Origin: Clostridium uliginosum
Lineage (GTDB): Bacteria > Bacillota > Clostridia > Clostridiales > Clostridiaceae
Direction: 5' to 3'
Assembly: GCF_900112485.1 (NCBI RefSeq)
Contig: NZ_FOMG01000008.1
Location: 62,001-126,000 of the forward strand
DNA: 64,000 nucleotides
A model generated the notes under the pieces. That model saw only the letters and a program-made list of their open reading frames with translations. It did no database searches and was not told the origin of the DNA. The translations under genes were made by a program, and so were the position numbers. Of this stretch, positions 9,686 through 18,500 are shown one piece after another. The first letter of the stretch is position 1; each line of letters starts with the position of its first letter.

Positions 9686-10888
9686 ATGAAAGTATTAGTT
9701 ATAAATTGCGGAAGTTCTTCATTAAAGTATCAACTTATTGATATGACTACAGAAGAAGCGCTAGCAGAAGGTCTTGTTGAAAGAATAGGAATTGAAGGAT
9801 CTATATTAACTCAAAAGGTGACAGGGAGAGATAAGTATATTGTTAAAAATCCACTTAATGATCACCAAGATGCAATTGAACTTGTTTTAAAGAGCTTAGT
9901 TGATGAAAAATTTGGAGTTATAAAATCAATGAATGAAATAAGTGCAGTTGGTCATAGAGTTGTTCATGGAGGAGAAAAATATTCTAACTCAGTATTAGCT
10001 GATGAGACAGTTATGAAGAATATAGAAGAATTTATTAAATTAGCACCCCTTCATAATCCACCAAATATAATTGGAATAAAGGCTTGTAAAGAACTTATGC
10101 CAAATACTCCTATGGTTTGTGTATTTGATACAGCATTCCATCAAACTATGCCAGAAAAAGCATATATATATCCATTACCTTATGAATTTTATGAACAAGA
10201 TCATATAAGAAGATATGGTTTCCATGGAACATCACATAAGTATGTAGCAAATAAAGTTGCAGAAGTTATGAAAGAAAAGATTGAAGAATTAAAGATTGTA
10301 ACTTGTCATTTAGGAAATGGAGTTAGTATTACAGCTGTTGATGGTGGAAAATCAGTAGATACTACTATGGGCTTTACTCCTCTTGCAGGAACTATAATGG
10401 GCTCTAGATGCGGAGATATTGATCCTGCAATAGTTACTTATTTAGTTAAAGAAAAAAAATATAGTATTGATGAAGTTAATGAAATATTAAATAAAAAGTC
10501 AGGTATTTTAGGAGTTTCTGGAGTTGGAACTGATTTTAGAGATATAAGAAGTGCTATTGGAAATAATAATGATAGAGCAATTCTTGCAACAGATATTTTT
10601 GGATATCACATAAAGAAACAAATAGGTGCATATGCAGCAGTTATGGGTGGAATAGACGCTATTGTATTTACAGCTGGAATAGGAGAACACGCACCGGAAG
10701 TTAGAATAAGAGCATTAACAGGACTTGAATTTATAGGTATAAAACTTGATGAAGAAAAAAATGATAATCAAAATGTTGGAAATGGACTTGTGATTTCAAG
10801 TGAAGATTCTAAAGTGAAAATATTTGTGATTCCTACTAATGAAGAATTAATGATTGCAAAGGAAACTTTAGCATTAATACAAAAGTAA
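9686..10888 (+). CDS. ackA: Acetate kinase
   Basis: The 400-residue protein has the acetokinase N-terminal phosphate motif [13 protein letters not shown] (residues 5-17), the FHGTSHKYV block and the GLGNG-type CHLGNGVSI motif of the ASKHA fold. It makes ATP and acetate from acetyl phosphate. A GTG/ATG upstream in the same frame (from 9653) lies inside pta; the ATG at 9686 has AAAAGGAG 11 nt upstream and gives the family start. Length equals that of typical AckA. It forms the second half of the pta-ackA operon. Confidence 0.97.
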   Translation: MKVLVINCGSSSLKYQLIDMTTEEALAEGLVERIGIEGSILTQKVTGRDKYIVKNPLNDHQDAIELVLKSLVDEKFGVIKSMNEISAVGHRVVHGGEKYSNSVLADETVMKNIEEFIKLAPLHNPPNIIGIKACKELMPNTPMVCVFDTAFHQTMPEKAYIYPLPYEFYEQDHIRRYGFHGTSHKYVANKVAEVMKEKIEELKIVTCHLGNGVSITAVDGGKSVDTTMGFTPLAGTIMGSRCGDIDPAIVTYLVKEKKYSIDEVNEILNKKSGILGVSGVGTDFRDIRSAIGNNNDRAILATDIFGYHIKKQIGAYAAVMGGIDAIVFTAGIGEHAPEVRIRALTGLEFIGIKLDEEKNDNQNVGNGLVISSEDSKVKIFVIPTNEELMIAKETLALIQK

Positions 10889-10915
10889 TTTAATAATAAA
10901 TACCTTGACTTTTTA

Positions 10916-10948
10916 AGGCACAGTTTATATAATAAATTGTGTTTGCTT
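10916..10948 (+). terminator. Probable terminator after ackA
   Basis: CACAGTTTA (10919-10927) pairs with TAAATTGTG (10933-10941) with one G-U pair, extended by weaker pairs, and is followed by TTTGCTT. The T tract is short, so termination may be partial. Confidence 0.45.
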
Positions 10949-10964
10949 AACAAATATATGTGCT

Positions 10965-11034
10965 AAGGAGTGAAGTAAGGGCTTGTTACATAATCATAAT
11001 TATTTGTATTATGTAGAGAAGTTCTATAATTATG
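10965..11034 (+). promoter_or_regulatory. Shine-Dalgarno, hairpin and start codon arrangement before yceD
   Basis: AAGGAGTGA at 10965-10973 is a strong ribosome binding site but lies 58 nt from the ATG at 11032. Between them 10978-10994 can pair with 11008-11025 (core TACATAAT / ATTATGTA, about 16 pairs with one mismatch and one bulge). Removing the hairpin leaves 13 nt between GGAG and ATG. A competing pairing, TCATAATTAT (10994-11003) with ATAATTATGA (11026-11035), would cover the start codon. Only a weak AGAGAAG lies close to the ATG. Confidence 0.5.
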
Positions 11035-11538
11035 AAAGTACGCGTTTCAGATCTTATTTCAAGAAAAGAAAGAAGCAAAGAAATTGATTACAAGTTTCAA
11101 ATACATAAATTTGAATTTGAAGGAGATGTAATTAATGCAGTAGATCCTTGTGAAGTACTGGGAGCTATTACATCAGATAAAGACATAGTAACGATGAAAG
11201 CTAAAGTGAAAGTTACTTTAGAAATGATTTGTTCAAGGTGTTTAGATACCTTTATCTATCCAATAGATATTGATATAGAGGAGAGGTTTACAAATAATAA
11301 AGATCTTCAAAATGAAGATGTTATTATTGTACTTGATGACGTTTTAGACATCACAGAAATTGTTGAAACTAATATAATTTCAACCTTACCGATTAAAAGA
11401 CTTTGTAAGGACGACTGCAAGGGACTTTGTCAAGAATGTGGTACTAACCTTAATTCAGGAAATTGTTCTTGTGATAAAGGTAATGTAGATATTCGATTCG
11501 ATGTCCTAAAAGGTTTGTTCAACAATAAGGAGGTGTAA
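11032..11538 (+). CDS. yceD: YceD family protein (DUF177)
   Basis: The 168-residue protein has the DUF177/YceD layout: an acidic middle region and a cysteine-rich C-terminus (ICSRC near 66, then CKDDC, CQECG and CSC between 124 and 150) that could bind a metal. In most bacteria the gene lies directly before rpmF, as here with a 2 bp gap, and often in one operon with plsX. It is linked genetically to 23S rRNA or ribosome maturation, but the mechanism is not settled. Its translation start has no close strong ribosome binding site; see the hairpin arrangement just upstream. Confidence 0.88.
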   Translation: MKVRVSDLISRKERSKEIDYKFQIHKFEFEGDVINAVDPCEVLGAITSDKDIVTMKAKVKVTLEMICSRCLDTFIYPIDIDIEERFTNNKDLQNEDVIIVLDDVLDITEIVETNIISTLPIKRLCKDDCKGLCQECGTNLNSGNCSCDKGNVDIRFDVLKGLFNNKEV

Positions 11539-11540
11539 TT

Positions 11541-11723
11541 ATGGGAAATCCTGCAAGAAAGTGTTGTAGTGCAAGAAGAGATTCAAGAAGAGCTCAAACT
11601 TTTAAAGCTAGCTTACCTGGTATAGTTGAGTGCCCTCAATGCCATGAAATGAAGCTTGCTCATAGAGTATGTAAAAACTGTGGATTCTACAAAGGTAGAG
11701 AAGTTGTATCTTCAGAAAAATAA
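11541..11723 (+). CDS. rpmF: Large ribosomal subunit protein bL32
   Basis: The 60-residue basic protein begins MGNPARKCCSARRDSRRAQ and carries the CPQC / CKNC zinc-binding pairs at about residues 30-33 and 43-46, so it is the zinc-containing (C+) form. It sits in the large subunit near the peptidyl transferase region. AAGGAGG lies 8 nt upstream of the ATG and overlaps the end of yceD, consistent with coupled expression. Confidence 0.97.
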   Translation: MGNPARKCCSARRDSRRAQTFKASLPGIVECPQCHEMKLAHRVCKNCGFYKGREVVSSEK

Positions 11724-11724
11724 A

Positions 11725-11750
11725 AAGAAAGTCTTATGACTTTCTTTTAT
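11725..11750 (+). terminator. Intrinsic terminator after rpmF
   Basis: The 9-bp stem AAGAAAGTC / GACTTTCTT with a TTAT loop is followed by TTATTTAT. It starts right at the rpmF stop codon. Confidence 0.8.
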
Positions 11751-11757
11751 TTATATA

Positions 11758-11808
11758 TAAGACATTTTAAAGAAAATATTAATTTAGTATTTTCTTTAAA
11801 GTGCCTAA
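11758..11808. repeat. Palindromic element, family I, short copy
   Basis: This 51 bp near-perfect palindrome runs from TAAGACATTTTAAAG to CTTTAAAGTGCCTA with the stem ATTTTAAAGAAAATA / TATTTTCTTTAAAG. Its ends match the family I termini (TAAGGCAT / ATGCCTTA), and its AAAGAAAATA arm also occurs at 58357-58409. It lies between rpmF and plsX. Confidence 0.7.
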
Positions 11809-11832
11809 TGAAATAGAAGAGAGGTTGTGCTT

Positions 11833-12834
11833 ATGAAGATAGCTATTGATGGAATGGGTGGAGATAATGCACCTTCAGCTGTTATAGATGGGATTATACA
11901 GGCAGCAAAGGAATATAATGAAATTACATTTTATATTACTGGTCCTAAAGAACAAATTATCTCAGAACTCTCAAAATATGATTATCCAAAAGATAAAGTA
12001 ATAATAGTTGATGCAAAAGAAATAATATCAACAAATGAACATCCTGTAATGGCCTTAAGAAAAAAGAAAGACTCTAGTATAGTTAAGGCTTTGAACTTAG
12101 TTAAGGATGGTACATGTGATGCAATAATTTCAGGTGGAAGTACAGGAGCCTTTTTAGCAGGATGTACATTAATTATAGGAAGAGTTAAGGGGGTAGAAAG
12201 ACCAGCTTTAGCACCTATAATGCCAGGTAGAAGGGGCAACTTTATGATTGTGGATGTAGGAGCAAATGTAGATTGCAAACCGGAATATTTAGTTCAATTT
12301 GGTAAAATGGGAAAAATATATTATAAAAATGTTTTTAATAAAGAAAATCCAACATTAGGACTTATAAATATTGGAGCAGAAGAAGAAAAAGGTAATGAAC
12401 TTACAAAGGCTACTTTTAAACTTTTAAAAGAAGATCATTCTATTAACTTTAAAGGAAATGTAGAACCTAGGGATATACCAACAGGAGATACTAATGTTTT
12501 AATAAGTGATGGGTTTGTAGGGAATACAGCTTTAAAAATGTATGAAGGATCAGCTTCTAATCTTTTAGAAATGATAAAAGATGAAATATTAAAGGCAAAT
12601 ATTATTCCTAAAATAGGAATAATATTTTTAAAACCTCTACTTAAAAATATTATGAAAAAATTTGATTATAAAGAATATGGTGGAGCACCCTTTCTTGGAG
12701 TTAATGGTATTTGCATAAAAGCTCATGGGAGTTCTGATGGGAAAGCTTTTAAAAATGCTATTAGGCAAACAAAGATTTTTCATGAAAAAGGTGTATTAGA
12801 AGATATAAAAAAAGAATTTTCTAATCAAACATAA
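11833..12834 (+). CDS. plsX: Phosphate acyltransferase PlsX
   Basis: The 333-residue protein begins [14 protein letters not shown], the PlsX signature, and contains the [10 protein letters not shown] and GFVGNTALK blocks. It interconverts acyl-ACP and acyl-phosphate, the first step of phosphatidic acid synthesis through PlsY, and links to the FakA-type kinase gene near the window start. A GTG at 11827 in frame is too close to AGAGAGG, so the ATG at 11833 is chosen. fapR, fabD and fabG, which flank plsX in Bacillus, are absent here; acpP follows after 273 bp. Confidence 0.96.
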   Translation: MKIAIDGMGGDNAPSAVIDGIIQAAKEYNEITFYITGPKEQIISELSKYDYPKDKVIIVDAKEIISTNEHPVMALRKKKDSSIVKALNLVKDGTCDAIISGGSTGAFLAGCTLIIGRVKGVERPALAPIMPGRRGNFMIVDVGANVDCKPEYLVQFGKMGKIYYKNVFNKENPTLGLINIGAEEEKGNELTKATFKLLKEDHSINFKGNVEPRDIPTGDTNVLISDGFVGNTALKMYEGSASNLLEMIKDEILKANIIPKIGIIFLKPLLKNIMKKFDYKEYGGAPFLGVNGICIKAHGSSDGKAFKNAIRQTKIFHEKGVLEDIKKEFSNQT

Positions 12835-12846
12835 ATTTTATTGATA

Positions 12847-13010
12847 TAAGGTATCTGCCAATAAATAACTAGTCAGTCTTCTTGCCTTTTTTGTACTATA
12901 CGGTATCAACAAATGTAGCTAATAACAGTAGTATTAACTGCATTCAATTCCTTGTCTAGTTCAAAAAATTCTAAGGATATTTGACTAGTTATTTATTTTA
13001 TAATACCTAA
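12847..13010. repeat. Palindromic intergenic element, family I, second long copy
   Basis: This 164 bp element runs from TAAGGTATC to AATACCTAA and is colinear with 6976-7139 in the same orientation. The subterminal TAACTAGTCA / TGACTAGTTA arms and the central TAATAACAGTAGTATTAA are kept. It fills most of the gap between plsX and acpP and ends 40 bp before the acpP promoter. No open frame. Confidence 0.8.
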
Positions 13011-13049
13011 AGTATTATAAAATAATAGACTTAAATACCTAAATTCATG

Positions 13050-13078
13050 TTGACGAGTAGGATAATATATAATATTAT
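13050..13078 (+). promoter_or_regulatory. Candidate sigma-A promoter of acpP
   Basis: TTGACG at 13050-13055 and TATTAT at 13073-13078 are separated by 17 bp. Transcription would start about 25 nt before the acpP ATG. The gene therefore probably forms its own short unit, ending at the terminator at 13343. Confidence 0.65.
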
Positions 13079-13107
13079 CTAAATGTAGAGTTTTGGAGGT
13101 GAAATAA

Positions 13108-13338
13108 ATGTTTGAAAAAATTCAAAAAATTGTAGCAGATAAGTTAAGTGTCGATTTACAAAGTATTACCATGGACTCATCATTTATTGAAGATTTAAAT
13201 GCTGATTCATTAGACATAGTTGAGCTTATAATGTCTTTAGAAGATGAATTGGATATGGAAATACCAGATGAGGATGTTGAAAACTTTAAAACTGTTGGAG
13301 ATGTCGTTAACTATGTAAAATCTAATCACGAAGAATAA
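13108..13338 (+). CDS. acpP: Acyl carrier protein
   Basis: This 76-residue acidic protein carries the phosphopantetheine attachment motif [10 protein letters not shown], with the modified serine at residue 34. It carries acyl chains for fatty acid and phospholipid synthesis and gives acyl-ACP to PlsX, encoded just upstream. GGAGGTG precedes the ATG at 8 nt. Promoter and terminator on both sides suggest a single-gene transcript, in line with the high expression usual for ACP. Confidence 0.97.
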   Translation: MFEKIQKIVADKLSVDLQSITMDSSFIEDLNADSLDIVELIMSLEDELDMEIPDEDVENFKTVGDVVNYVKSNHEE

Positions 13339-13342
13339 AATA

Positions 13343-13368
13343 ATCCCGCATATACGCGGGATTTTATT
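13343..13368 (+). terminator. Intrinsic terminator after acpP
   Basis: ATCCCGC / GCGGGAT stem with a 6-nt loop followed by TTTATTTAT. It is the most GC-rich stem in this neighbourhood. Confidence 0.88.
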
Positions 13369-13375
13369 TATAAAT

Positions 13376-13486
13376 AGTTTATTCTTGAATTTGTTACATT
13401 AGGAATTATAAAGAGCTAATACACCAGTAGTACTGAATGTTTGGCTTATTATTTTTTTAATATCTTAGCAAATTGAAGAATAAACT
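13376..13486 (+). promoter_or_regulatory. Long-range stem in the rnc leader
   Basis: AGTTTATTCTTGAATTTG at 13376-13393 is complementary to CAAATTGAAGAATAAACT at 13469-13486 with 17 of 18 positions paired; three further pairs extend it inward. The right arm ends two bases before the CAAGGAGTG ribosome binding site of rnc. The 75 nt enclosed include a second, weaker fold. Such a long duplex is a plausible RNase III target, which would allow autoregulation as known for E. coli rnc; that is inference. Confidence 0.55.
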
Positions 13487-13504
13487 TCAAGGAGTGTATA
13501 TATA

Positions 13505-14203
13505 ATGAACAAATACAAAATTAATGATATAGAAGAAAACTTAGGAGTTTATTTTAACAATCCATCATTGATAAAGACTGCATTAACTCATAGTTCGTTT
13601 GGAAATCAATTTAAGGATGCTAAATATAATGAGAGACTTGAATTTTTAGGAGACGCTGTACTGCAACTTTGTATTACAGAACATCTTTTTAATAAGTTTA
13701 AAGATAAGTCAGAAGGTGAATTAACAAAGATAAGAAGTTTAATAGTTTGTGAAAATTCACTTTATGAAATCGCAAAAAAGTTAAATCTTGGTGAGTATAT
13801 ACGTATGAGTAAAGGCGAGGAACTTACTGGAGGAAGAGAAAGAATTTCTATACAAGCTGATGCTGTTGAAGCTGTAATTGCTGCCGTTTATTTAGATAAA
13901 GGTAATGGATTTGCACAAGATTTTATATTACTTCACTTTGAACAAATAATAAATAAAGCAATAAATAATGAGATAATATTAGATTTTAAGACAAAACTTC
14001 AAGAATTTCTTCAAAAAGATGGAGAAATTTTAATTCAATATGAAGTGGTTAATCATGAAGGACCACCGCATAGAAGAAAATTTTTTACTAACGTGAGCAT
14101 AGATGGAAAAGTGATGGGAGAAGGTTCTGGATATAGTAAAAAAGAAGCAGAACAAAATTCAGCGAAAGAAGCTTTGAGAAGATTAGGAAATATTGATGAG
14201 TAA
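13505..14203 (+). CDS. rnc: Ribonuclease III
   Basis: The 232-residue protein has the RNase III signature ERLEFLGDAVL (about residues 42-52), the second acidic metal site QADAVEAVIAAVYLD near 117-131, and a C-terminal double-stranded RNA-binding domain ending KKEAEQNSAKEALRRLG. It cleaves double-stranded RNA in rRNA processing and mRNA turnover. The ATG has AAGGAGTG upstream. It overlaps the radical SAM gene by 8 bp and lies in the rnc-smc-ftsY neighbourhood typical of Firmicutes. An unusual long stem precedes its ribosome binding site. Confidence 0.97.
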   Translation: MNKYKINDIEENLGVYFNNPSLIKTALTHSSFGNQFKDAKYNERLEFLGDAVLQLCITEHLFNKFKDKSEGELTKIRSLIVCENSLYEIAKKLNLGEYIRMSKGEELTGGRERISIQADAVEAVIAAVYLDKGNGFAQDFILLHFEQIINKAINNEIILDFKTKLQEFLQKDGEILIQYEVVNHEGPPHRRKFFTNVSIDGKVMGEGSGYSKKEAEQNSAKEALRRLGNIDE

Positions 14204-15218
14204 AAATTATTATATTATACCTATATTTGTGCCACATGAAGGGTGCCCTCATAACTGTGTATTTTGTAATCAAGATAGAATAACAGGAGTTACGGATACA
14301 GTTACACCAGATATAGTAAGAACAATAATAAATGAATATTTAGAAACTATAAAGAATAAACAAGCAACTATAGAAGTTTCATTTTTTGGTGGAACCTTTA
14401 CAGCTATAAAAGAGCAAAAGCAAAAAGAACTTTTAGCTATTGCTAAAGAATATAAAAGCAATGGGCTTATAAATAAGATAAGGCTTTCTACAAGGCCAGA
14501 TTATATTGATGATTATATTTTAAGTTATTTAAAGGAGTATGGGGTTGATATAATAGAATTAGGAGTTCAGTCATTAGATGAAGGAGTTTTGAAAAAATCT
14601 GGAAGAGGTCATGGAGTGCTAGATGTTAAAAATGCATCACTTTTAATAAAAAAGTATGGTTTTACTTTAGGGCATCAAATTATGCCAGGATTACCAGGAG
14701 ATACATTTGAAAAAGATATAAAAACAACTAAGTTATCTATTGAAATGAAACCAGATATTTGTAGAATATATCCAGCCTTAGTTATAAAAGATACTCCGAT
14801 GGAAGAAATGTATAATAGAGAAGAGTACATACCTTATTCATTAGATGATGCTGTTGAAGTAAGTAGAGGCATGTATGAGTTATATAAAAATAATAATATA
14901 AATGTAATTAGAATAGGACTTCAACCAACTGAAAGTATAAATGAAGGAGCTGATATAATAGCAGGACCTTTCCATCCAGCTTTTAGAGAACTGGTTGAAG
15001 GAAGTTTAATTTCGAATTTAATTGTTAAAAACATAGGAGAGCAAAACAAATTACAAATTGATGTAAATCCTAGAGATTTAAGCAAGCTTTACGCAAATAA
15101 AAAGAAATATTTCAATATGCTAAGAAATAAAGAAATTATAGTAAAGCAAAATCCAGAAGTACCAAGAGGCAAGATACATCTATTAACTAATGATAAAAAT
15201 TTAATTATACAATATTAG
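14196..15218 (+). CDS. Radical SAM protein, Elp3-like, function unknown
   Basis: The 340-residue protein has the radical SAM cluster motif C-x3-C-x2-C in GCPHNCVFCNQ (residues 17-27), the GGTFTAI and GLPGD blocks of the SAM-binding barrel, and a C-terminal extension (IYPALVIKDTPMEEMY) of the type found with Elp3-like and YhcC-like enzymes. It lacks the acetyltransferase domain of true Elp3, so the name elongator protein 3 should not be used literally. A tRNA-modifying role is a guess. A TTG at 14193 precedes the ATG at 14196; both lie inside the end of rnc, so translation is probably coupled. Confidence 0.85.
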   Translation: MSKNYYIIPIFVPHEGCPHNCVFCNQDRITGVTDTVTPDIVRTIINEYLETIKNKQATIEVSFFGGTFTAIKEQKQKELLAIAKEYKSNGLINKIRLSTRPDYIDDYILSYLKEYGVDIIELGVQSLDEGVLKKSGRGHGVLDVKNASLLIKKYGFTLGHQIMPGLPGDTFEKDIKTTKLSIEMKPDICRIYPALVIKDTPMEEMYNREEYIPYSLDDAVEVSRGMYELYKNNNINVIRIGLQPTESINEGADIIAGPFHPAFRELVEGSLISNLIVKNIGEQNKLQIDVNPRDLSKLYANKKKYFNMLRNKEIIVKQNPEVPRGKIHLLTNDKNLIIQY

Positions 15219-15243
15219 CGAGGGGAAACTCTCGCTTTTTATT
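15217..15243 (+). terminator. Intrinsic terminator after the radical SAM gene
   Basis: AGCGAG / CTCGCT stem with an 8-nt loop followed by TTTTTATTT; its left arm overlaps the stop codon. Confidence 0.8.
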
Positions 15244-15340
15244 TAAATGAAAATAATAATGCATATTCAAAAAAACAAAGAATGTAAGAATAGTTCTTTA
15301 TAATATTTGGATAATTGCTTAATCAAAATATGATCATTTA

Positions 15341-15369
15341 TTGATATTTTATTATGTTTAATATAAAAT
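15341..15369 (+). promoter_or_regulatory. Candidate sigma-A promoter of the small ORF-smc-ftsY unit
   Basis: TTGATA at 15341-15346 and TAAAAT at 15364-15369 with a 17 bp spacer. It lies 27 bp before the start codon of the 32-residue protein. Confidence 0.65.
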
Positions 15370-15395
15370 TAATAAGAAATAAGGAGTGTTGTTAT

Positions 15396-15494
15396 ATGAA
15401 GAAAAAGACTAGAGAAAAGATGAAGGTTGCAATGGTTATTTTTATTGTTTTAATTTTCATTATAGGATTATTACCTGCAGTACTTTTGCTATAA
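15396..15494 (+). CDS. Small membrane protein, DUF4044-like (32 aa)
   Basis: The ATG at 15396 opens a 32-codon frame preceded by AAGGAGTG at good spacing. The product starts MKKKTREKMKVAMV and continues as one hydrophobic helix to the C-terminus, a basic N-tail single-span layout. It resembles the short DUF4044 proteins known from clostridia, by memory of the pattern only. smc follows after 12 bp, and the end of this frame carries the smc ribosome binding site (its TAA lies in ATAAGGAGTG). It is probably a real gene co-transcribed with smc; role unknown. Confidence 0.75.
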   Translation: MKKKTREKMKVAMVIFIVLIFIIGLLPAVLLL

Positions 15495-15506
15495 GGAGTG
15501 GGATGA

Positions 15507-18500
15507 GTGTTTTTAAAATCACTAGATATAAGAGGATTTAAGTCCTTTGCTGATAAGACGGAATTAAAGTTTAACAACGGAGTAACAGCAGTAGTAGGAC
15601 CAAATGGTAGCGGTAAGAGTAATATTTCAGATGCGGTAAGATGGGTTCTTGGAGAACAAAGCATTAAGATATTAAGAGGAGGGAAAATGGAGGACGTAAT
15701 CTTTGCAGGGACACAGTTTAGAAAACCTGTAGGATTAGCACAAGTATCTCTAACTCTAGATAATAGTGATCAAAAACTTACAATGGAATATAATGAAGTT
15801 ACTGTATCTAGACGAATATTTAGATCAGGAGAATCTGAATATTTAATTAATAATAAAAAATGTAGACTTAAGGATGTAACAAATCTTTTTATGGATACAG
15901 GTATAGGTAAAGAAGGATATTCTTTAATTGGGCAAGGGAAAATTGAGTCTATATTAAGTGGAAAACCTGAAGAAAGAAGAGCACTCTTAGAAGAAGCGGC
16001 AGGAATTGTTAAGTTTAAAACTAGAAAAGAAGAAGCCGAAAAAAAGTTATTTAATACAGATAATAATCTAGTTAGAATAAGAGACATAATATCGACTTAT
16101 GAAGAGAGAATAGAGCCACTAAGAATTGATAGAGAGAAAGCACTTAAATTTAATGAGATTTCTTATGATTTAAAGAAAAATGAAGTTTCTCTTTTAGTTA
16201 AGTATATAAAAACGAAAGAAGAAGAGCTTAAATATTTTGATGAAGAAATAAATAAGAAAAATTATCTTATTGAAGCAAAAAAGAAGGAGTTAACTTTTCA
16301 AAAAAGTGAACTTAAAGTATTAGAAGAAAACATAGAGAAGTTAGAAGATGAAACTAAGAAAGAAAAGAATTCATATTACGAGATTAAGGATTTAATTAAT
16401 GAGGATTCTAAAAATATTGAGTTAAGTAAAGAAAGAGTTAAGAATCTTAAAGAAAAGATTAGTAAGAATGAAAATGATATTGAAACTATTTTATTAAAAA
16501 TTAACGAATTAAATGAATCAAAAGATATTATAAGTAAATCTTTAAGTAGTAAATTAGATAATCAAAAAACTAAAGATGAAGATGTTGATAACTTAGAAAA
16601 GTGTCAATTTACTTTCTTGGAAGAATTAAAAGACATGGATCAAGAGCTTAATCAATTAAAAGAAGGCGAATTCGAACTTTTAAGAAATAATTCAGATATA
16701 AAAAATAAAATAACATTAATAAATAGAGATATTATGTTAAGAGAAGAGAAAAAACTTGAATTAAAAAAATCATATGAATCTATAAAACACAATATAGCTA
16801 TTAATGGTGCCACCTATGATAAATTAGTAGATAATATAAATAGTGATAAAAACAATATAAAATTGATAGAAAAAATTATATATGAAGATAAAAGTACGAA
16901 AAATTCATTAACTAATATATTATCAAAGAAACAAACTGAGTTTGGAAAATTAAATAATATTTTAACTAAACTAGAAGCAAATAAAAATATGCTTGAGAGT
17001 TTAGAAAAACAATATGAAGGATATAATAAGGCAGTTAAACACTTAATGGATGGAATCCATAAAGAAAAAATTATGAATGTGCAAAATACTAAGGTATTAG
17101 GAGATGTTTTTAAAGTTTCTAAACAACATGAAATAGCTATAGAAATAGCATTAGGAGCAGCCATCTCTAATGTTATTACCGAAAATGAAGAGGGCGCAAA
17201 GAAATTAATCAAATACCTAAAAGATAATCATTTAGGAAGAGCTACATTTTTGCCTTTAAACATAATAAAAGGTAAGAAATTGATTTTAGATAAGAAACTT
17301 ACTGAAGCAACTGGATATATTGGACTCGGAAGTGATATAGTTTTATATACACCACAGTATAAAGATATACTAGAGTATGTGTTAGGACGAACTATAATAT
17401 GCAAAGACATGGATTCTGCTTTAAATATAGCACGAATTGGAAATTATAGATATAAAATAGTTACATTAAGTGGAGAAATAATAAGCCCTGGAGGTGCTTT
17501 AACAGGGGGAAGTTTATATGCTAAGCACAATAATGTACTTAGTAGAAAAAGAGAAATTGAAGAATTATCATCTCAAATAAAAGCAAATCAACAACAATGT
17601 AATGTGTATGCAAAAGAAACATATGACTTAAAAGAAAAAATTAAAGATTTAGATGAAGAACTCTTAAATAAAAAAGATGAGATTCATTATAAAAATATAG
17701 AGATAACCAAAAGACAAGGCGAAGCTCAAAGACTTCAAAATGATACTAATAAGTTTAAGGATAATTTGGAAATAACTAATAATGAGATTCAAAGGATTTC
17801 AAATGAAATAGTTAATTTTAATAATAACCTTGAAAATAAAAAAATAGAAATTAAGTTGGTTGAAAATAAAAATATATTTAATAAAGATAGAAGTTTAAAA
17901 TTAGAGGAATTAATAAAAGAAAAATCAAAAGAAATTAATGATAATAATGATAAAATTACTGAGGGAAAAATTTATAAAGCTACTTTAAACGAAACTATTC
18001 AAGGAGAAAAAAATGAACTCTTAAGAGTAAAAAAAGAACTTGAGTATTTATTTGAAAAAGATAAAGTTTTATGCAAGGAAAATGAGCAAAGTAAGTATAG
18101 TGTTAATAAGTTTGAATTAGATATTGAGAATAAGCTAAATAATATAAAAGGCAATAACAATAAAATTAAAGAATTAGAAGAAATATTTAAAGACAAAGAG
18201 ATGCTAAAAGAAAAGATAAAGCAGGAATTTCAATTAAAAGATAACTTAATAAATGATATGTTTGATATGATAAATATAAAAGAGAAAGATCTTAATAAAA
18301 AAGAAATTATAAAAGCAAAGAAAGAAATAGAAAAAGATAATTACTATAAGAAACTTAATGAAGAATTAGAACTAACATATGCAGAAGCTTTAGATGTTGC
18401 AGAAAATGTTGAAGATGAAGAAAAGATTAGAGAATTAATTCGTAACTTAAAGTCAAGTATAACATCACTTGGTACAGTAAATTTAGCAGCTATTGAAGAA

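Noticed and set aside
14196..15218. Annotation as elongator protein 3 (tRNA uridine cm5 acetyltransferase)
   Set aside because: The 340-residue protein lacks the C-terminal GNAT domain that defines Elp3.
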